Shown here one piece after another: positions 1 through 5,336 of a stretch of 5,336 nucleotides of DNA. A model generated the notes under the pieces. It worked only from the letters and a program-made list of their open reading frames with translations. It had not been told where the DNA came from and did not search any database. Position 1 is the stretch's first letter, and the number at the start of each line of letters is the position of its first letter. A program made the position numbers and the translations under genes. The stretch is from Kiritimatiellia bacterium (lineage in GTDB: Bacteria > Verrucomicrobiota > Kiritimatiellia > RFP12 > DVOR01), in NCBI GenBank assembly GCA_017548245.1, contig JAFYMU010000033.1, forward strand, positions 1-5,336. The letters are read 5' to 3'.

Positions 1-1
1 C

Positions 2-487
2 ATACATCCGCCCCAGTCGCCGCACATATATCCAATCCAGTGCTTCTTCGTCAGGGGAGTGAGAGGTGATTTCGGAAGTCTTTTCACATGCAGTACATAC
101 GGTCCAGTGACCGGTCTCGTCTGCGTGGTAGACATTCTGGTGATCAACCAGGATCTGGCGCTGATAACCGCAATCGTTGCAGATTTCATCACACTTGGAA
201 CTGTAGGTATGCAGCTGTACGTTAGCCTTCTTATCGCAACGGGAACATGCATACCAGTGCTGGGTTTCGTCAGCAATCAGCTCACCAATGGGATTGTGAC
301 CGGTGGTACGGGTGTAATCACAAGAATCACAGGGGTTCAGACAACCGTCAGAGAAAGTGTGTTCCTTGTGCTTGATGCTGCCGCCACAATCAGTGCAGCT
401 GGTCCAGTGGTACAGGGAATCCTGTTCCCAGGTTTGACTTACAGTATGATTGGAAACGGTCTGATCACCACAAGTGGAACAAACCCC
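2..487 (-). CDS. Partial Cys/His-rich tandem-module protein (open at both ends)
   Basis: Read on the minus strand from 487 down to 2, this frame gives 162 codons without a stop. The protein is rich in Cys, His, Asp, Thr and Trp and built on a 50-residue period. An HWxxCxxC motif begins at residues 27, 77 and 127 (counting from 487), and a CxxxCxxC motif begins at residues 49 and 99. A CxxC at residues 3-6 is the tail of an earlier copy. Further His residues recur at 43/93/143. Paired Cys with spaced His suggests zinc-ribbon-like metal binding or disulfide-rich folding. From memory this resembles Cys-rich repeats in large surface proteins of gut Firmicutes, but I cannot name a family. No start codon, signal peptide or stop is in the window. 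The last ~17 residues (bases 2-52) lose the pattern. The coding style differs from the queF-side genes, so this may be foreign DNA or an assembly join. Confidence 0.72.
2..487 (-). repeat. Tandem array of 150-bp (50-codon) Cys/His modules
   Basis: The codons for HW of the HWxxCxxC motif lie at 404-409, 254-259 and 104-109, exactly 150 bases apart, and all read ccagtg on the plus strand. Taking HW as the unit start, the units are 260-409 and 110-259 (complete), 2-109 (partial and degenerate at its end) and 410-487 (the end of a previous unit). The order of metal-type ligands per unit is HWxxCxxC, a His 16 residues after the motif's His, CxxxCxxC, then a His 8-10 residues further on. Between units the DNA is diverged but the spacing of the key residues is exact, so selection acts on the protein and not merely on recently duplicated DNA. 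Confidence 0.75.
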
Positions 488-493
488 ACGCCA
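482..493. other. Sharp junction between the Cys/His repeat segment and the queF operon
   Basis: The 50-residue period predicts a Cys codon at 491-493 on the minus strand (the first Cys of CxxxCxxC). A Trp codon is present instead, while the two following Cys at 479-481 and 470-472 are in place. From about 487 rightwards the minus frame loses all repeat character. The plus frame of queF instead begins to look coding, with an Ala/Pro/Glu-rich stretch. The change therefore falls within roughly 482-493. I see no flanking direct repeats, insertion-sequence ends or tRNA gene at the joint. This could be an assembly chimera, a recombination end point, or the edge of a mobile segment. Confidence 0.55.
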
Positions 494-543
494 AGGTCGC
501 ACCAGCAAACGCCACACCTGCCGAAACGGCCCCTGAAGCCGAC

Positions 544-548
544 AAGGA
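544..548 (+). promoter_or_regulatory. Possible ribosome binding site of queF
   Basis: AAGGA lies four bases before the ATG at 553. The match is short and the spacing tight. It still supports this ATG over the upstream in-frame extension, because the encoded protein then starts just where QueF homology begins. Confidence 0.4.
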
Positions 549-552
549 CGAG

Positions 553-1035
553 ATGGGTCCGCAGACGCGTCACTTGACCTTGCTCGGCAATAAGACCGTC
601 TACAGCGACCGCTACACGCCGGCCATCTTGGAAGCCTTTGACAATCGTCATCCCGAAAATGACTACTTTGTGAAGTTCAACTGCCCTGAGTTCACCTCGC
701 TCTGTCCGATTACAGGGCAACCCGACTTCGCCACGATTTACATCAGCTACATTCCTGACAAGAAGATGGTGGAAAGTAAGAGCTTGAAACTCTACCTCTT
801 CAGTTTCCGTAATCACGGCGCCTTCCACGAAGATTGCGTCAACTTGATTATGAAGGATTTGATTAAACTGATGAGCCCGCGCTACATCGAAGTGTGGGGC
901 AAGTTCTTACCGCGTGGCGGCCTCTCCATTGACCCTTATGCCAACTACGGTCGCCCGACCACGCGTTGGGAAGAATTTGCACGTCAGCGGTTGTTAATGC
1001 ACGATCTGACGCCCGAACGCGTAGACAACCGTTAA
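553..1035 (+). CDS. queF: NADPH-dependent 7-cyano-7-deazaguanine (preQ0) reductase QueF
   Basis: QueF reduces the nitrile of preQ0 to the amine of preQ1, a cytosolic step of queuosine tRNA modification. The 160-residue product has the length of the short, single-domain (Bacillus YkvM-type) class. Expected residues are all visible: the nucleophile Cys51 in FTSLCP, Asp58 in QPDF, the QueF signature [12 protein letters not shown] at 74-85, and His92-Glu93 in the following helix. These correspond to B. subtilis Cys55, Asp62, His96 and Glu97. The C-terminal [10 protein letters not shown] is also typical of the family. The start at 553 gives a normal QueF N terminus with a weak AAGGA site before it. 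The frame nevertheless stays open upstream to the junction near 487 with Ala/Pro/Glu-rich, coding-like content, so a longer or fused protein is possible. The gene is followed after 31 bases by queC, so the two pathway genes are probably co-transcribed. Confidence 0.95.
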   Translation: MGPQTRHLTLLGNKTVYSDRYTPAILEAFDNRHPENDYFVKFNCPEFTSLCPITGQPDFATIYISYIPDKKMVESKSLKLYLFSFRNHGAFHEDCVNLIMKDLIKLMSPRYIEVWGKFLPRGGLSIDPYANYGRPTTRWEEFARQRLLMHDLTPERVDNR

Positions 1036-1054
1036 ACCGCTCTTTGCCAAAACC

Positions 1055-1060
1055 GAGGGA
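1055..1060 (+). promoter_or_regulatory. Ribosome binding site of queC
   Basis: GAGGGA sits six bases before the queC ATG in the 31-base queF-queC gap. It fixes the start and shows that this genome uses Shine-Dalgarno initiation for at least some internal operon genes. Confidence 0.7.
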
Positions 1061-1066
1061 ACGCCT

Positions 1067-1735
1067 ATGAAGCCCGTGCTGGTCGTCTTTTCTGGTGGTC
1101 AAGATAGCACCACCTGTTTGATGCAAGCGATTGCCGAACGTGGTGCCGACAAGGTGCACACGCTCACCTTCGCCTATGGTCAACGCCATGCCCTGGAGGT
1201 GCAATTGGCCGAAACCCTCGCCCAAGAACTCGGTGTCGCCTCCCACAAGACCGTCACCGTGGACTGGTATCGCGACATCACGCACAACGCGTTGATGGAT
1301 GACTCCGTGCCGATTGCCAAAGAAGAAGGTGCCACCACGCCCAACACCTTTGTGGAAGGCCGCAACGCCCTCTTCTTGCTCACAGCCGCCATCTATGCCA
1401 AGAGTAAGGGCATTTTGGATCTCGTGATTGGGGTGAGCGATGCCGACTTTAGCGGTTACCCCGACTGCCGCGAGGCCTTTATCCGTTCGATGAACACCAC
1501 GCTCAACCTGGCAATGGACTGCGAATTCACCATCCATGCCCCACTCCAACATCTCACCAAGGCCGACGAATGGGCTTTGGCTGACCGTTTGGGGTGCTTG
1601 GAGTTTATCCGAACCCGAACGCTCACCTGTTACGAAGGCATTCCTGGCGATGGCTGTGGCAAGTGCCCCGCCTGTCAACTCCGCGCCAAGGGCTTGCACA
1701 CCTACCTGCAGTCCAAACAGACTCCCAACGCTTAA
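1067..1735 (+). CDS. queC: 7-cyano-7-deazaguanine synthase QueC
   Basis: QueC converts 7-carboxy-7-deazaguanine, ammonia and ATP to preQ0, the substrate of QueF encoded just upstream. The 222-residue protein has the ATP-pyrophosphatase loop FSGGQDSTTC at 8-17, the TFVEGRN segment at 94-100 and DFSGYPDCR at 127-135. It ends with a C-terminal zinc site of Cys188, Cys197, Cys200 and Cys203 (TCYEG then CGKCPAC). E. coli QueC has VPGRN where this protein has VEGRN; as far as I recall this position varies within the family, so loss of function is not implied. The start is supported by GAGGGA at 1055-1060, six bases before the ATG. No other queuosine genes (queD, queE, tgt, queA) are in view. The long minus-strand open frame over this gene (863-1942) is an antisense shadow. 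Confidence 0.96.
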   Translation: MKPVLVVFSGGQDSTTCLMQAIAERGADKVHTLTFAYGQRHALEVQLAETLAQELGVASHKTVTVDWYRDITHNALMDDSVPIAKEEGATTPNTFVEGRNALFLLTAAIYAKSKGILDLVIGVSDADFSGYPDCREAFIRSMNTTLNLAMDCEFTIHAPLQHLTKADEWALADRLGCLEFIRTRTLTCYEGIPGDGCGKCPACQLRAKGLHTYLQSKQTPNA

Positions 1736-1747
1736 ACGTTCTCCACT

Positions 1748-3490
1748 ATGGCCTCTCTCTCCCTCAAACACCTTTGGCGAAACACCCTCTTGCTCTTGGC
1801 CACCTGCGCGACTGCGTTCGCCTTCGGCCGTAGCACGCCTGAAGGTGCGACCTTCCGTCGCGCCCAGCCCTCGCTCAACACCTTGGACCCAGCCCACGGT
1901 TCGGACACCAGCGTGAACAGCGCGATGTCGCTCCTCTTCCAACCGCTCTTGGAATACGATTACACCGCGCGCCCCTACCGTTTAATCCCAGGCGCCGCTG
2001 AAACGGTTCCGCAACCCGAAGCAGACGGCAAGACCTACCTCTTCAAACTCCGCGAAGCCTACTACGCCGATGACCCGTGCTTCGGTGGCAAACGCCGTCA
2101 AGTGACCGCGCACGACTTTGTGTACGGCTGGAAACGTTTGGCGGACCGCAAAGTGGGCGGTTCGGGCGAATGGCTCATTGGTGGCATCAAGGGTATGACC
2201 GCCTTTGCCGAAGCCTCTTCCGCCGATACGCCCACCGATTACAATCGTGACGTAGCAGGCTTGCAAGCCCGCGATGACCGCACCTTGCGTGTGGAATTAG
2301 ATCGCCCGAGCAACCAATTCCTTTACTTCTTGACGATGTGCTACATGGCCCCTGTTCCGCCCGAAGCGGTGGCGTACTATGGACAGCAAGGCCTTGCCGA
2401 ACACCCCGTGGGCGCAGGTGCCTACACCTTACGTTCGTGGTGGCGTGGCTATGAGATGATCTTTGATCGCAATCCCGAGTGGCACGGTTGGCAAGGGGTT
2501 AACCCCGAGGATGCGGAGCAACCCTTTGAAACCATTCGCTACTTGATTGTCAAAGATGCCTCCACGCAATGGTTGATGTTGCTCACAGGCCAACTCGACT
2601 TCTTGGAACAGATTGACCGCAACAACATGGATATCGCCATTGACCCCAAGATGGGCCTTTCGCCCGAATTGGCGAACCGCGGGATCCGTCTCTTCACCTC
2701 GCCCACCTTAAAATTGTACTACTTGGGCATCAACATGGATGACCCGGTCTTGGGGAATAACAAACCCTTACGCCAGGCCATCAATGCGGCCTTTGATACG
2801 GCCCGTTGGGAAACCTACTACCGCGGCCGCGTGCGTGCGCTCAATACCGTTGCGCCGCCTCACTTAGAGAATGCCTTGCAGTCGCCCTTCCCTTATGCCT
2901 TCGACCTTGAAAAGGCGCGCCAACTCATCGCTGAGGCGGGTTACCCCGGCGGCATTGACCCAAAAACGGGAAAACCGTTGCGTTTAACGGTAGAGGTCGG
3001 CAAGGCCACGCAAGACACCACCGAATCGATGGAACTCGTGGCCTCCTTCTTGAGTAGCATCGGCATTAAGTTGGAGATCTCCGTCAACACCTGGCAGGCG
3101 ATGCTTGAAAAGGTGCGCTTGCGTCAAGCCCAACTCTTCTTAATGGGTTGGGTCGGCGACTATCCCGATATTGAAACCTTTATGCAGCTCTTCCTCTCGC
3201 GCAATCAGAGCCCGGGGCCGAACCGTTCCAACTACGTCAATCCCGAACTCGACCGCCTCTACGACATTGCCGTCTCCTCCCAGAATCCCGAAGAGATTGC
3301 CACCTGTTGGGAAGCCGTGCAACGCATGGTCTTGGAAGACTGCCCGTGGTTACTCCTCCACTACGCCCTCGATTTCACCTTGGTTAACGAACGCATCGTC
3401 AACTATTTGCCGCACAATTTCCCCTATGGCATGGAGAAATACTACCGCGTGCGCGTAAAAGACGCTAAAAAAGCCGAAGAAAAACGTTAA
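1748..3490 (+). CDS. Exported family-5 (OppA/DppA-like) ABC transporter solute-binding protein
   Basis: The 580-residue protein is a periplasmic binding protein of the SBP_bac_5 family, which captures oligopeptides or other small solutes for an ABC importer. A signal peptide is clear: Lys8/Arg11, a hydrophobic stretch at 13-24, and an AFA cleavage site ending at residue 25. LATC at 17-20 is a weak lipobox alternative, so lipidation is less likely. Family landmarks are VTAHDFVYGWKR at 119-130, the HPVGAGAYTL stretch at 219-228, MGWVGDYPD at 466-474 and NYVNPELDRL at 495-504. Length is normal for the family. It starts only 12 bases after the queC stop and has no obvious Shine-Dalgarno site, so translation may be coupled to queC. 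No permease or ATPase genes follow, making it an orphan binding protein here. The ligand cannot be read from sequence; peptides are the default expectation for the family. Confidence 0.92.
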   Translation: MASLSLKHLWRNTLLLLATCATAFAFGRSTPEGATFRRAQPSLNTLDPAHGSDTSVNSAMSLLFQPLLEYDYTARPYRLIPGAAETVPQPEADGKTYLFKLREAYYADDPCFGGKRRQVTAHDFVYGWKRLADRKVGGSGEWLIGGIKGMTAFAEASSADTPTDYNRDVAGLQARDDRTLRVELDRPSNQFLYFLTMCYMAPVPPEAVAYYGQQGLAEHPVGAGAYTLRSWWRGYEMIFDRNPEWHGWQGVNPEDAEQPFETIRYLIVKDASTQWLMLLTGQLDFLEQIDRNNMDIAIDPKMGLSPELANRGIRLFTSPTLKLYYLGINMDDPVLGNNKPLRQAINAAFDTARWETYYRGRVRALNTVAPPHLENALQSPFPYAFDLEKARQLIAEAGYPGGIDPKTGKPLRLTVEVGKATQDTTESMELVASFLSSIGIKLEISVNTWQAMLEKVRLRQAQLFLMGWVGDYPDIETFMQLFLSRNQSPGPNRSNYVNPELDRLYDIAVSSQNPEEIATCWEAVQRMVLEDCPWLLLHYALDFTLVNERIVNYLPHNFPYGMEKYYRVRVKDAKKAEEKR

Positions 3491-3527
3491 TTCGCCCCCT
3501 TTTAACCCTTATTTGCGCTATACTTAT

Positions 3528-3542
3528 ACGTGCAGTGTACGT
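3528..3542. repeat. Imperfect palindrome next to the -10-like hexamers
   Basis: ACGTGCA (3528-3534) and TGTACGT (3536-3542) form 7-base half sites around a single central base, with one mismatch. The palindrome overlaps the end of the TTATAC hexamer, a usual place for an operator. No regulator is known from this window. Confidence 0.35.
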
Positions 3543-3568
3543 TTACCATAAAAAACAACGTGTAAACG
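3540..3568. repeat. Inverted repeat CGTTTAC-N15-GTAAACG
   Basis: Seven-base perfect arms at 3540-3546 and 3562-3568 flank a 15-base A-rich spacer. It may be an operator-type dyad. Because CC and four T follow the right arm (3569-3574), a weak transcription terminator for the upstream operon is an alternative. The stem is short with only three G/C pairs, so a strong terminator is unlikely. Confidence 0.4.
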
Positions 3569-3591
3569 CCTTTTAATCAACCTCTTTGAAC

Positions 3592-4638
3592 ATGACTATG
3601 ACAACCGATATCTTTGACGGCAAGACGCTCCTCATCACAGGCGGCACAGGCAGTTTTGGCAATGCAGTCCTAAAACGTTTTTTGAATTCGAATGTGAAGG
3701 AAATCCGCATCTTCTCGCGTGACGAAAAGAAACAGGATGATATGCGTCACGCCCTGCAGTGTTCGAAGATCAAATACTACATCGGTGATATCCGTGACCG
3801 CCAGAGTGTGGACAACGCCATGGAAGGCGTTGATTACGTCTTCTCTGCTGCGGCCTTAAAACAGGTGCCGAGTTGCGAATTCTTCCCCTTGCAAGCGGTG
3901 CAGACCAACGTCTTGGGCACCAACAATGTGATTGAATCGGCCATTGCCCACGGTGTCAAACGTGTGGTCGTGCTCTCCACCGATAAGGCCGCCTACCCGA
4001 TTAACGCCATGGGCATCTCCAAGGCGATGATGGAAAAGGTGGCCATTGCCCGCGGTCGCAGTTTGGGCGATGAGGCCAAGACCATCATCTGCTGCACGCG
4101 TTATGGCAATGTGATGGCCTCGCGCGGTTCGGTAATTCCCTTGTGGGTGGAACAGATCAAGTCGGGTGCACCGATTACCGTGACCGACCCCGAGATGACG
4201 CGTTTCATGATGACCTTGGATGATGCGGTGGATTTGGTAATTTACGCTTGGGAACACGGCCGCAACGGCGATTTGTTCGTGCAGAAGGCCCCCGCCGCCA
4301 CCTTGGTCACCTTGGCCGATGCATTAAAGGCTCTCTACCAGACCGATACCGAAGTCAAGATTATCGGCACGCGTCATGGCGAAAAGCTCTACGAAACCCT
4401 CGTCACGCGTGAAGAGATGGCCCGCGCCGAAGATATGGGCGACTACTACCGTATCCCGTGCGACACGCGCGATTTGAACTACGATAAGTATTTTACGACT
4501 GGCTCCTCCAAGATTGCCGAAGCCGAAGACTACCACTCCCACAACACCGACCGTTTGGACGTTGAGGGGATGAAGCAACTCTTGTTGAAGTTGGATTTCG
4601 TGCGTGACGACCTTGAGGCAACCCATGGCCAAAACTGA
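3592..4638 (+). CDS. fnlA: UDP-GlcNAc 4,6-dehydratase/5-epimerase (FnlA/WbjB/CapE type)
   Basis: This short-chain dehydrogenase-fold enzyme removes water across C4/C6 of UDP-GlcNAc and inverts C5, the first step towards UDP-N-acetyl-L-fucosamine for capsule or O-antigen. The 348-residue protein has the NAD(P)-binding TGGTGSFG at 16-23, FSRDEKKQDDMRH at 41-53, STDKAAYP at 129-136 and AMGISK at 139-144. In that last motif the classical YxxxK becomes MxxxK (Met140, Lys144), which is characteristic of this subfamily. TRYGNVMASRGSVIP at 169-183, TRFMMTLDDAV and IGTRHGEKLYE are also diagnostic. The match to E. coli FnlA, recalled from memory, runs nearly end to end. The start is uncertain among TTG 3586, ATG 3592 and ATG 3598, as none has a clear ribosome site. 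The 3' end overlaps the cupin gene by 14 bases. Confidence 0.93.
   Translation: MTMTTDIFDGKTLLITGGTGSFGNAVLKRFLNSNVKEIRIFSRDEKKQDDMRHALQCSKIKYYIGDIRDRQSVDNAMEGVDYVFSAAALKQVPSCEFFPLQAVQTNVLGTNNVIESAIAHGVKRVVVLSTDKAAYPINAMGISKAMMEKVAIARGRSLGDEAKTIICCTRYGNVMASRGSVIPLWVEQIKSGAPITVTDPEMTRFMMTLDDAVDLVIYAWEHGRNGDLFVQKAPAATLVTLADALKALYQTDTEVKIIGTRHGEKLYETLVTREEMARAEDMGDYYRIPCDTRDLNYDKYFTTGSSKIAEAEDYHSHNTDRLDVEGMKQLLLKLDFVRDDLEATHGQN
4615..4618 (+). promoter_or_regulatory. Ribosome binding site deciding the cupin gene start
   Basis: GAGG lies six bases before the ATG at 4625, inside the end of the dehydratase gene. It favours 4625 over the GTG at 4604, which would add seven residues unlike the family N terminus. 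Confidence 0.65.
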
Positions 4639-5053
4639 ACTCTTGGCTGGTGAAATCTTTAAGGATGCGCGAGGCCAGATTTCGAGCCTCAACCACTTTC
4701 ACTTTGAAGGCGTCAAACGCATGTACGTCTTGCACCATCCCGATACGGCCGTAATCCGTGGTTGGAATGGTCACCAGTTCGAACGTAAATGGTTCTACTG
4801 CATGAAGGGCGCCTTTGAGGTTCGCCTCGTGGAGGTGGACAATTGGACCGCCCCCTCTCCAACCCTCACCGCAGCGTGCCACCACCTGACGAGCGACACG
4901 AGTCAACTCCTCTGCGTGCCTGCGGGTTATGCCAATCGTATTCAAGCCCTCACGCCTGACTCCATCCTCATGGTGCTGTCCGATAAGACCCTAGAGGAGT
5001 CGGCGGCCGATAGTTACCGTTTTGACGCCACGCTTTGGGAAACGGAGAAGTAA
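4625..5053 (+). CDS. Stand-alone RmlC/WxcM-like cupin, probable nucleotide-sugar epimerase or isomerase
   Basis: The 142-residue protein is a single cupin barrel of the RmlC/WxcM-like group, which epimerises or isomerises 4-keto sugars on a nucleotide carrier. Visible features are DARGQISSLN at 14-23, the conserved RGWNGHQFERKWFYCMKG at 45-62 with His50 as the likely catalytic or metal-side His, and VPAGYANRIQAL at 98-109. A C-terminal RFDATLW follows at 132-138. Similar proteins, often called sugar epimerase or WxcM-like, sit between a CapD/FnlA-type dehydratase and a CapF-type reductase in gut Bacteroidota, as I recall. The 14-base overlap with the upstream gene and the one-base gap to the next indicate strict co-translation. 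The likely substrate is the 4-keto product of the upstream enzyme and C3 epimerisation is the likely reaction; both are inferences from context. A 3,4-ketoisomerase is the main alternative. Confidence 0.85.
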   Translation: MAKTELLAGEIFKDARGQISSLNHFHFEGVKRMYVLHHPDTAVIRGWNGHQFERKWFYCMKGAFEVRLVEVDNWTAPSPTLTAACHHLTSDTSQLLCVPAGYANRIQALTPDSILMVLSDKTLEESAADSYRFDATLWETEK

Positions 5054-5054
5054 G

Positions 5055-5336
5055 ATGATTCGTCTTGGAATTACAGGTCAAGCCGGTTTTGTGGGCACCC
5101 ACCTCTTCAATCTCGCGGGCACCCAACCGAACGCCTTTCAGTGCATCCCCTTTGAAGACGCCTTCTTTGATGATGAGGCCAAGCTGCGCGCCTTTGTGCG
5201 TCAATGCGATGCCATCGTCCACTTGGCGGCGATGAACCGTCATCCCGACCCCGAGGTCATCTATGCGACCAACCTTGCCCTCGTGGACAAGTTGATTGCC
5301 GCCATGGAGGCCGAACAGGTCACGCCGCACCTCCTC
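5055..5336 (+). CDS. N-terminal part of an FnlB/WbjC/CapF-type nucleotide-sugar reductase (SDR), cut by window end
   Basis: The frame is open from ATG 5055 to the last base, giving the first 94 residues. It begins MIRLGITGQAGFVGTHL, with the GxxGxxG dinucleotide-binding turn at 8-14. VHLAAMNRH at 55-63 matches the VHLAGVNRP segment of CapF, and TNLALVDKLIAAME follows as in extended SDR enzymes. CapF/WbjC enzymes reduce C4 of the keto sugar with NADPH after C3 epimerisation by their own C-terminal cupin domain. Whether this protein keeps that cupin cannot be seen. GGAG at 5044-5047 is a good ribosome site, seven bases before the ATG. The start lies two bases after the cupin stop codon (5051-5053). 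A WbjD/FnlC-type C2 epimerase would be expected downstream. Confidence 0.88.
   Translation, partial: MIRLGITGQAGFVGTHLFNLAGTQPNAFQCIPFEDAFFDDEAKLRAFVRQCDAIVHLAAMNRHPDPEVIYATNLALVDKLIAAMEAEQVTPHLL

Larger units (their letters stand above)
3491..3591 (+). promoter_or_regulatory. Intergenic leader with probable promoter of the polysaccharide operon
   Basis: This AT-rich gap is the only long spacer between the queF-SBP block and the sugar-nucleotide genes. It contains TATACT at 3519-3524 and an overlapping TTATAC at 3524-3529. The latter has a poor -35-like TTAACC at 3502-3507, 16 bases upstream. Two inverted repeats follow just downstream (3528-3542 and 3540-3568). I infer a promoter from position and composition; no hexamer pair is strong. 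No Shine-Dalgarno motif is visible before the downstream start codons. Confidence 0.4.

Noticed and set aside
482..552. Insertion-sequence end, attachment site or CRISPR-like array explaining the joint or the 150-base repeats
   Set aside because: No terminal inverted repeats, target duplication, tRNA fragment or short identical repeats with spacers are visible. The 150-base repeats are protein-coding and diverged.
59..577. 172-codon plus-strand open frame with a hydrophobic, Val/Ile/Leu-rich product that looks like a membrane protein
   Set aside because: It is the antisense of the Cys/His repeat frame; the regular 50-residue ligand pattern on the minus strand is far stronger evidence. Antisense reading of its His-, Asp- and Glu-rich codons gives spurious hydrophobic residues. 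It also runs across the joint into queF.
1157..1366. VEGRN in QueC instead of the VPGRN of E. coli as a sign of altered activity
   Set aside because: This position varies among QueC proteins as I recall, and the ATP loop and all four zinc-site Cys are intact.
863..1942. 359-codon minus-strand open frame
   Set aside because: It lies opposite queF, queC and the binding-protein start, all of which have clear family motifs. Its product is low-complexity Gly/Arg/Val/Glu-rich and matches nothing I recognise, as is usual for an antisense shadow in GC-rich DNA.
3491..3580. Strong intrinsic terminator after the binding-protein gene
   Set aside because: The only hairpin has a seven-base AT-rich stem with a 15-base loop and just four T after it, separated by CC. 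At best it is weak, so it is listed as an inverted repeat.
4493..4945. Minus-strand open frames opposite the dehydratase and cupin genes (also 3856-4257, 4324-4692 and 4968-5330)
   Set aside because: All are antisense to genes with strong motifs, lack ribosome sites I would trust and show no recognisable domain.

Overview
The window is most of a bacterial chromosome segment with five plus-strand genes, preceded by about 490 bases of unrelated-looking sequence. From about 490 to the right end, the DNA is moderately GC-rich and densely packed, with short gaps and small overlaps. The organism cannot be named from sequence alone. A secreted solute-binding protein, a de novo queuosine pathway and a nucleotide-sugar cluster fit a Gram-negative, possibly host-associated bacterium. 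The sugar cluster resembles, from memory, clusters of gut Bacteroidota. However, Shine-Dalgarno motifs precede several genes and a large family-5 solute-binding protein is present, which is less typical of that phylum. A PVC-group bacterium such as a Verrucomicrobiota relative is a guess only.

Layout: (1) Bases 2-487, minus strand, are open in one frame and encode part of a striking Cys/His-rich protein built of 50-residue tandem modules. It has no start or stop in the window. (2) At about 482-493 the repeat pattern stops abruptly and the plus-strand coding style begins; this is either an assembly chimera or a real recombination joint. (3) Bases 553-1735 carry queF and queC, two enzymes of the preQ0/preQ1 branch of queuosine tRNA modification. 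QueC makes preQ0 and QueF reduces it to preQ1. (4) Bases 1748-3490 encode an exported family-5 (OppA/DppA-like) solute-binding protein, 12 bases after queC and without permease genes in view. (5) Bases 3491-3591 are the only sizeable gap to the right of 553. It is AT-rich, holds two inverted repeats and -10-like hexamers, and probably contains the promoter of the next operon. (6) Bases 3592-5336 begin a surface-polysaccharide operon. It has an FnlA/WbjB/CapE-type UDP-GlcNAc 4,6-dehydratase/5-epimerase, a small stand-alone RmlC-like cupin overlapping it by 14 bases, and the first 94 codons of an FnlB/WbjC/CapF-type reductase starting two bases after the cupin stop codon. Together these point to synthesis of UDP-N-acetyl-L-fucosamine or a close relative for capsule or O-antigen.

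The parts most worth a second look are the 50-residue Cys/His module array with its sharp edge, the in-frame open extension upstream of queF, and the separate cupin gene in a pathway where the cupin is usually fused to the reductase.
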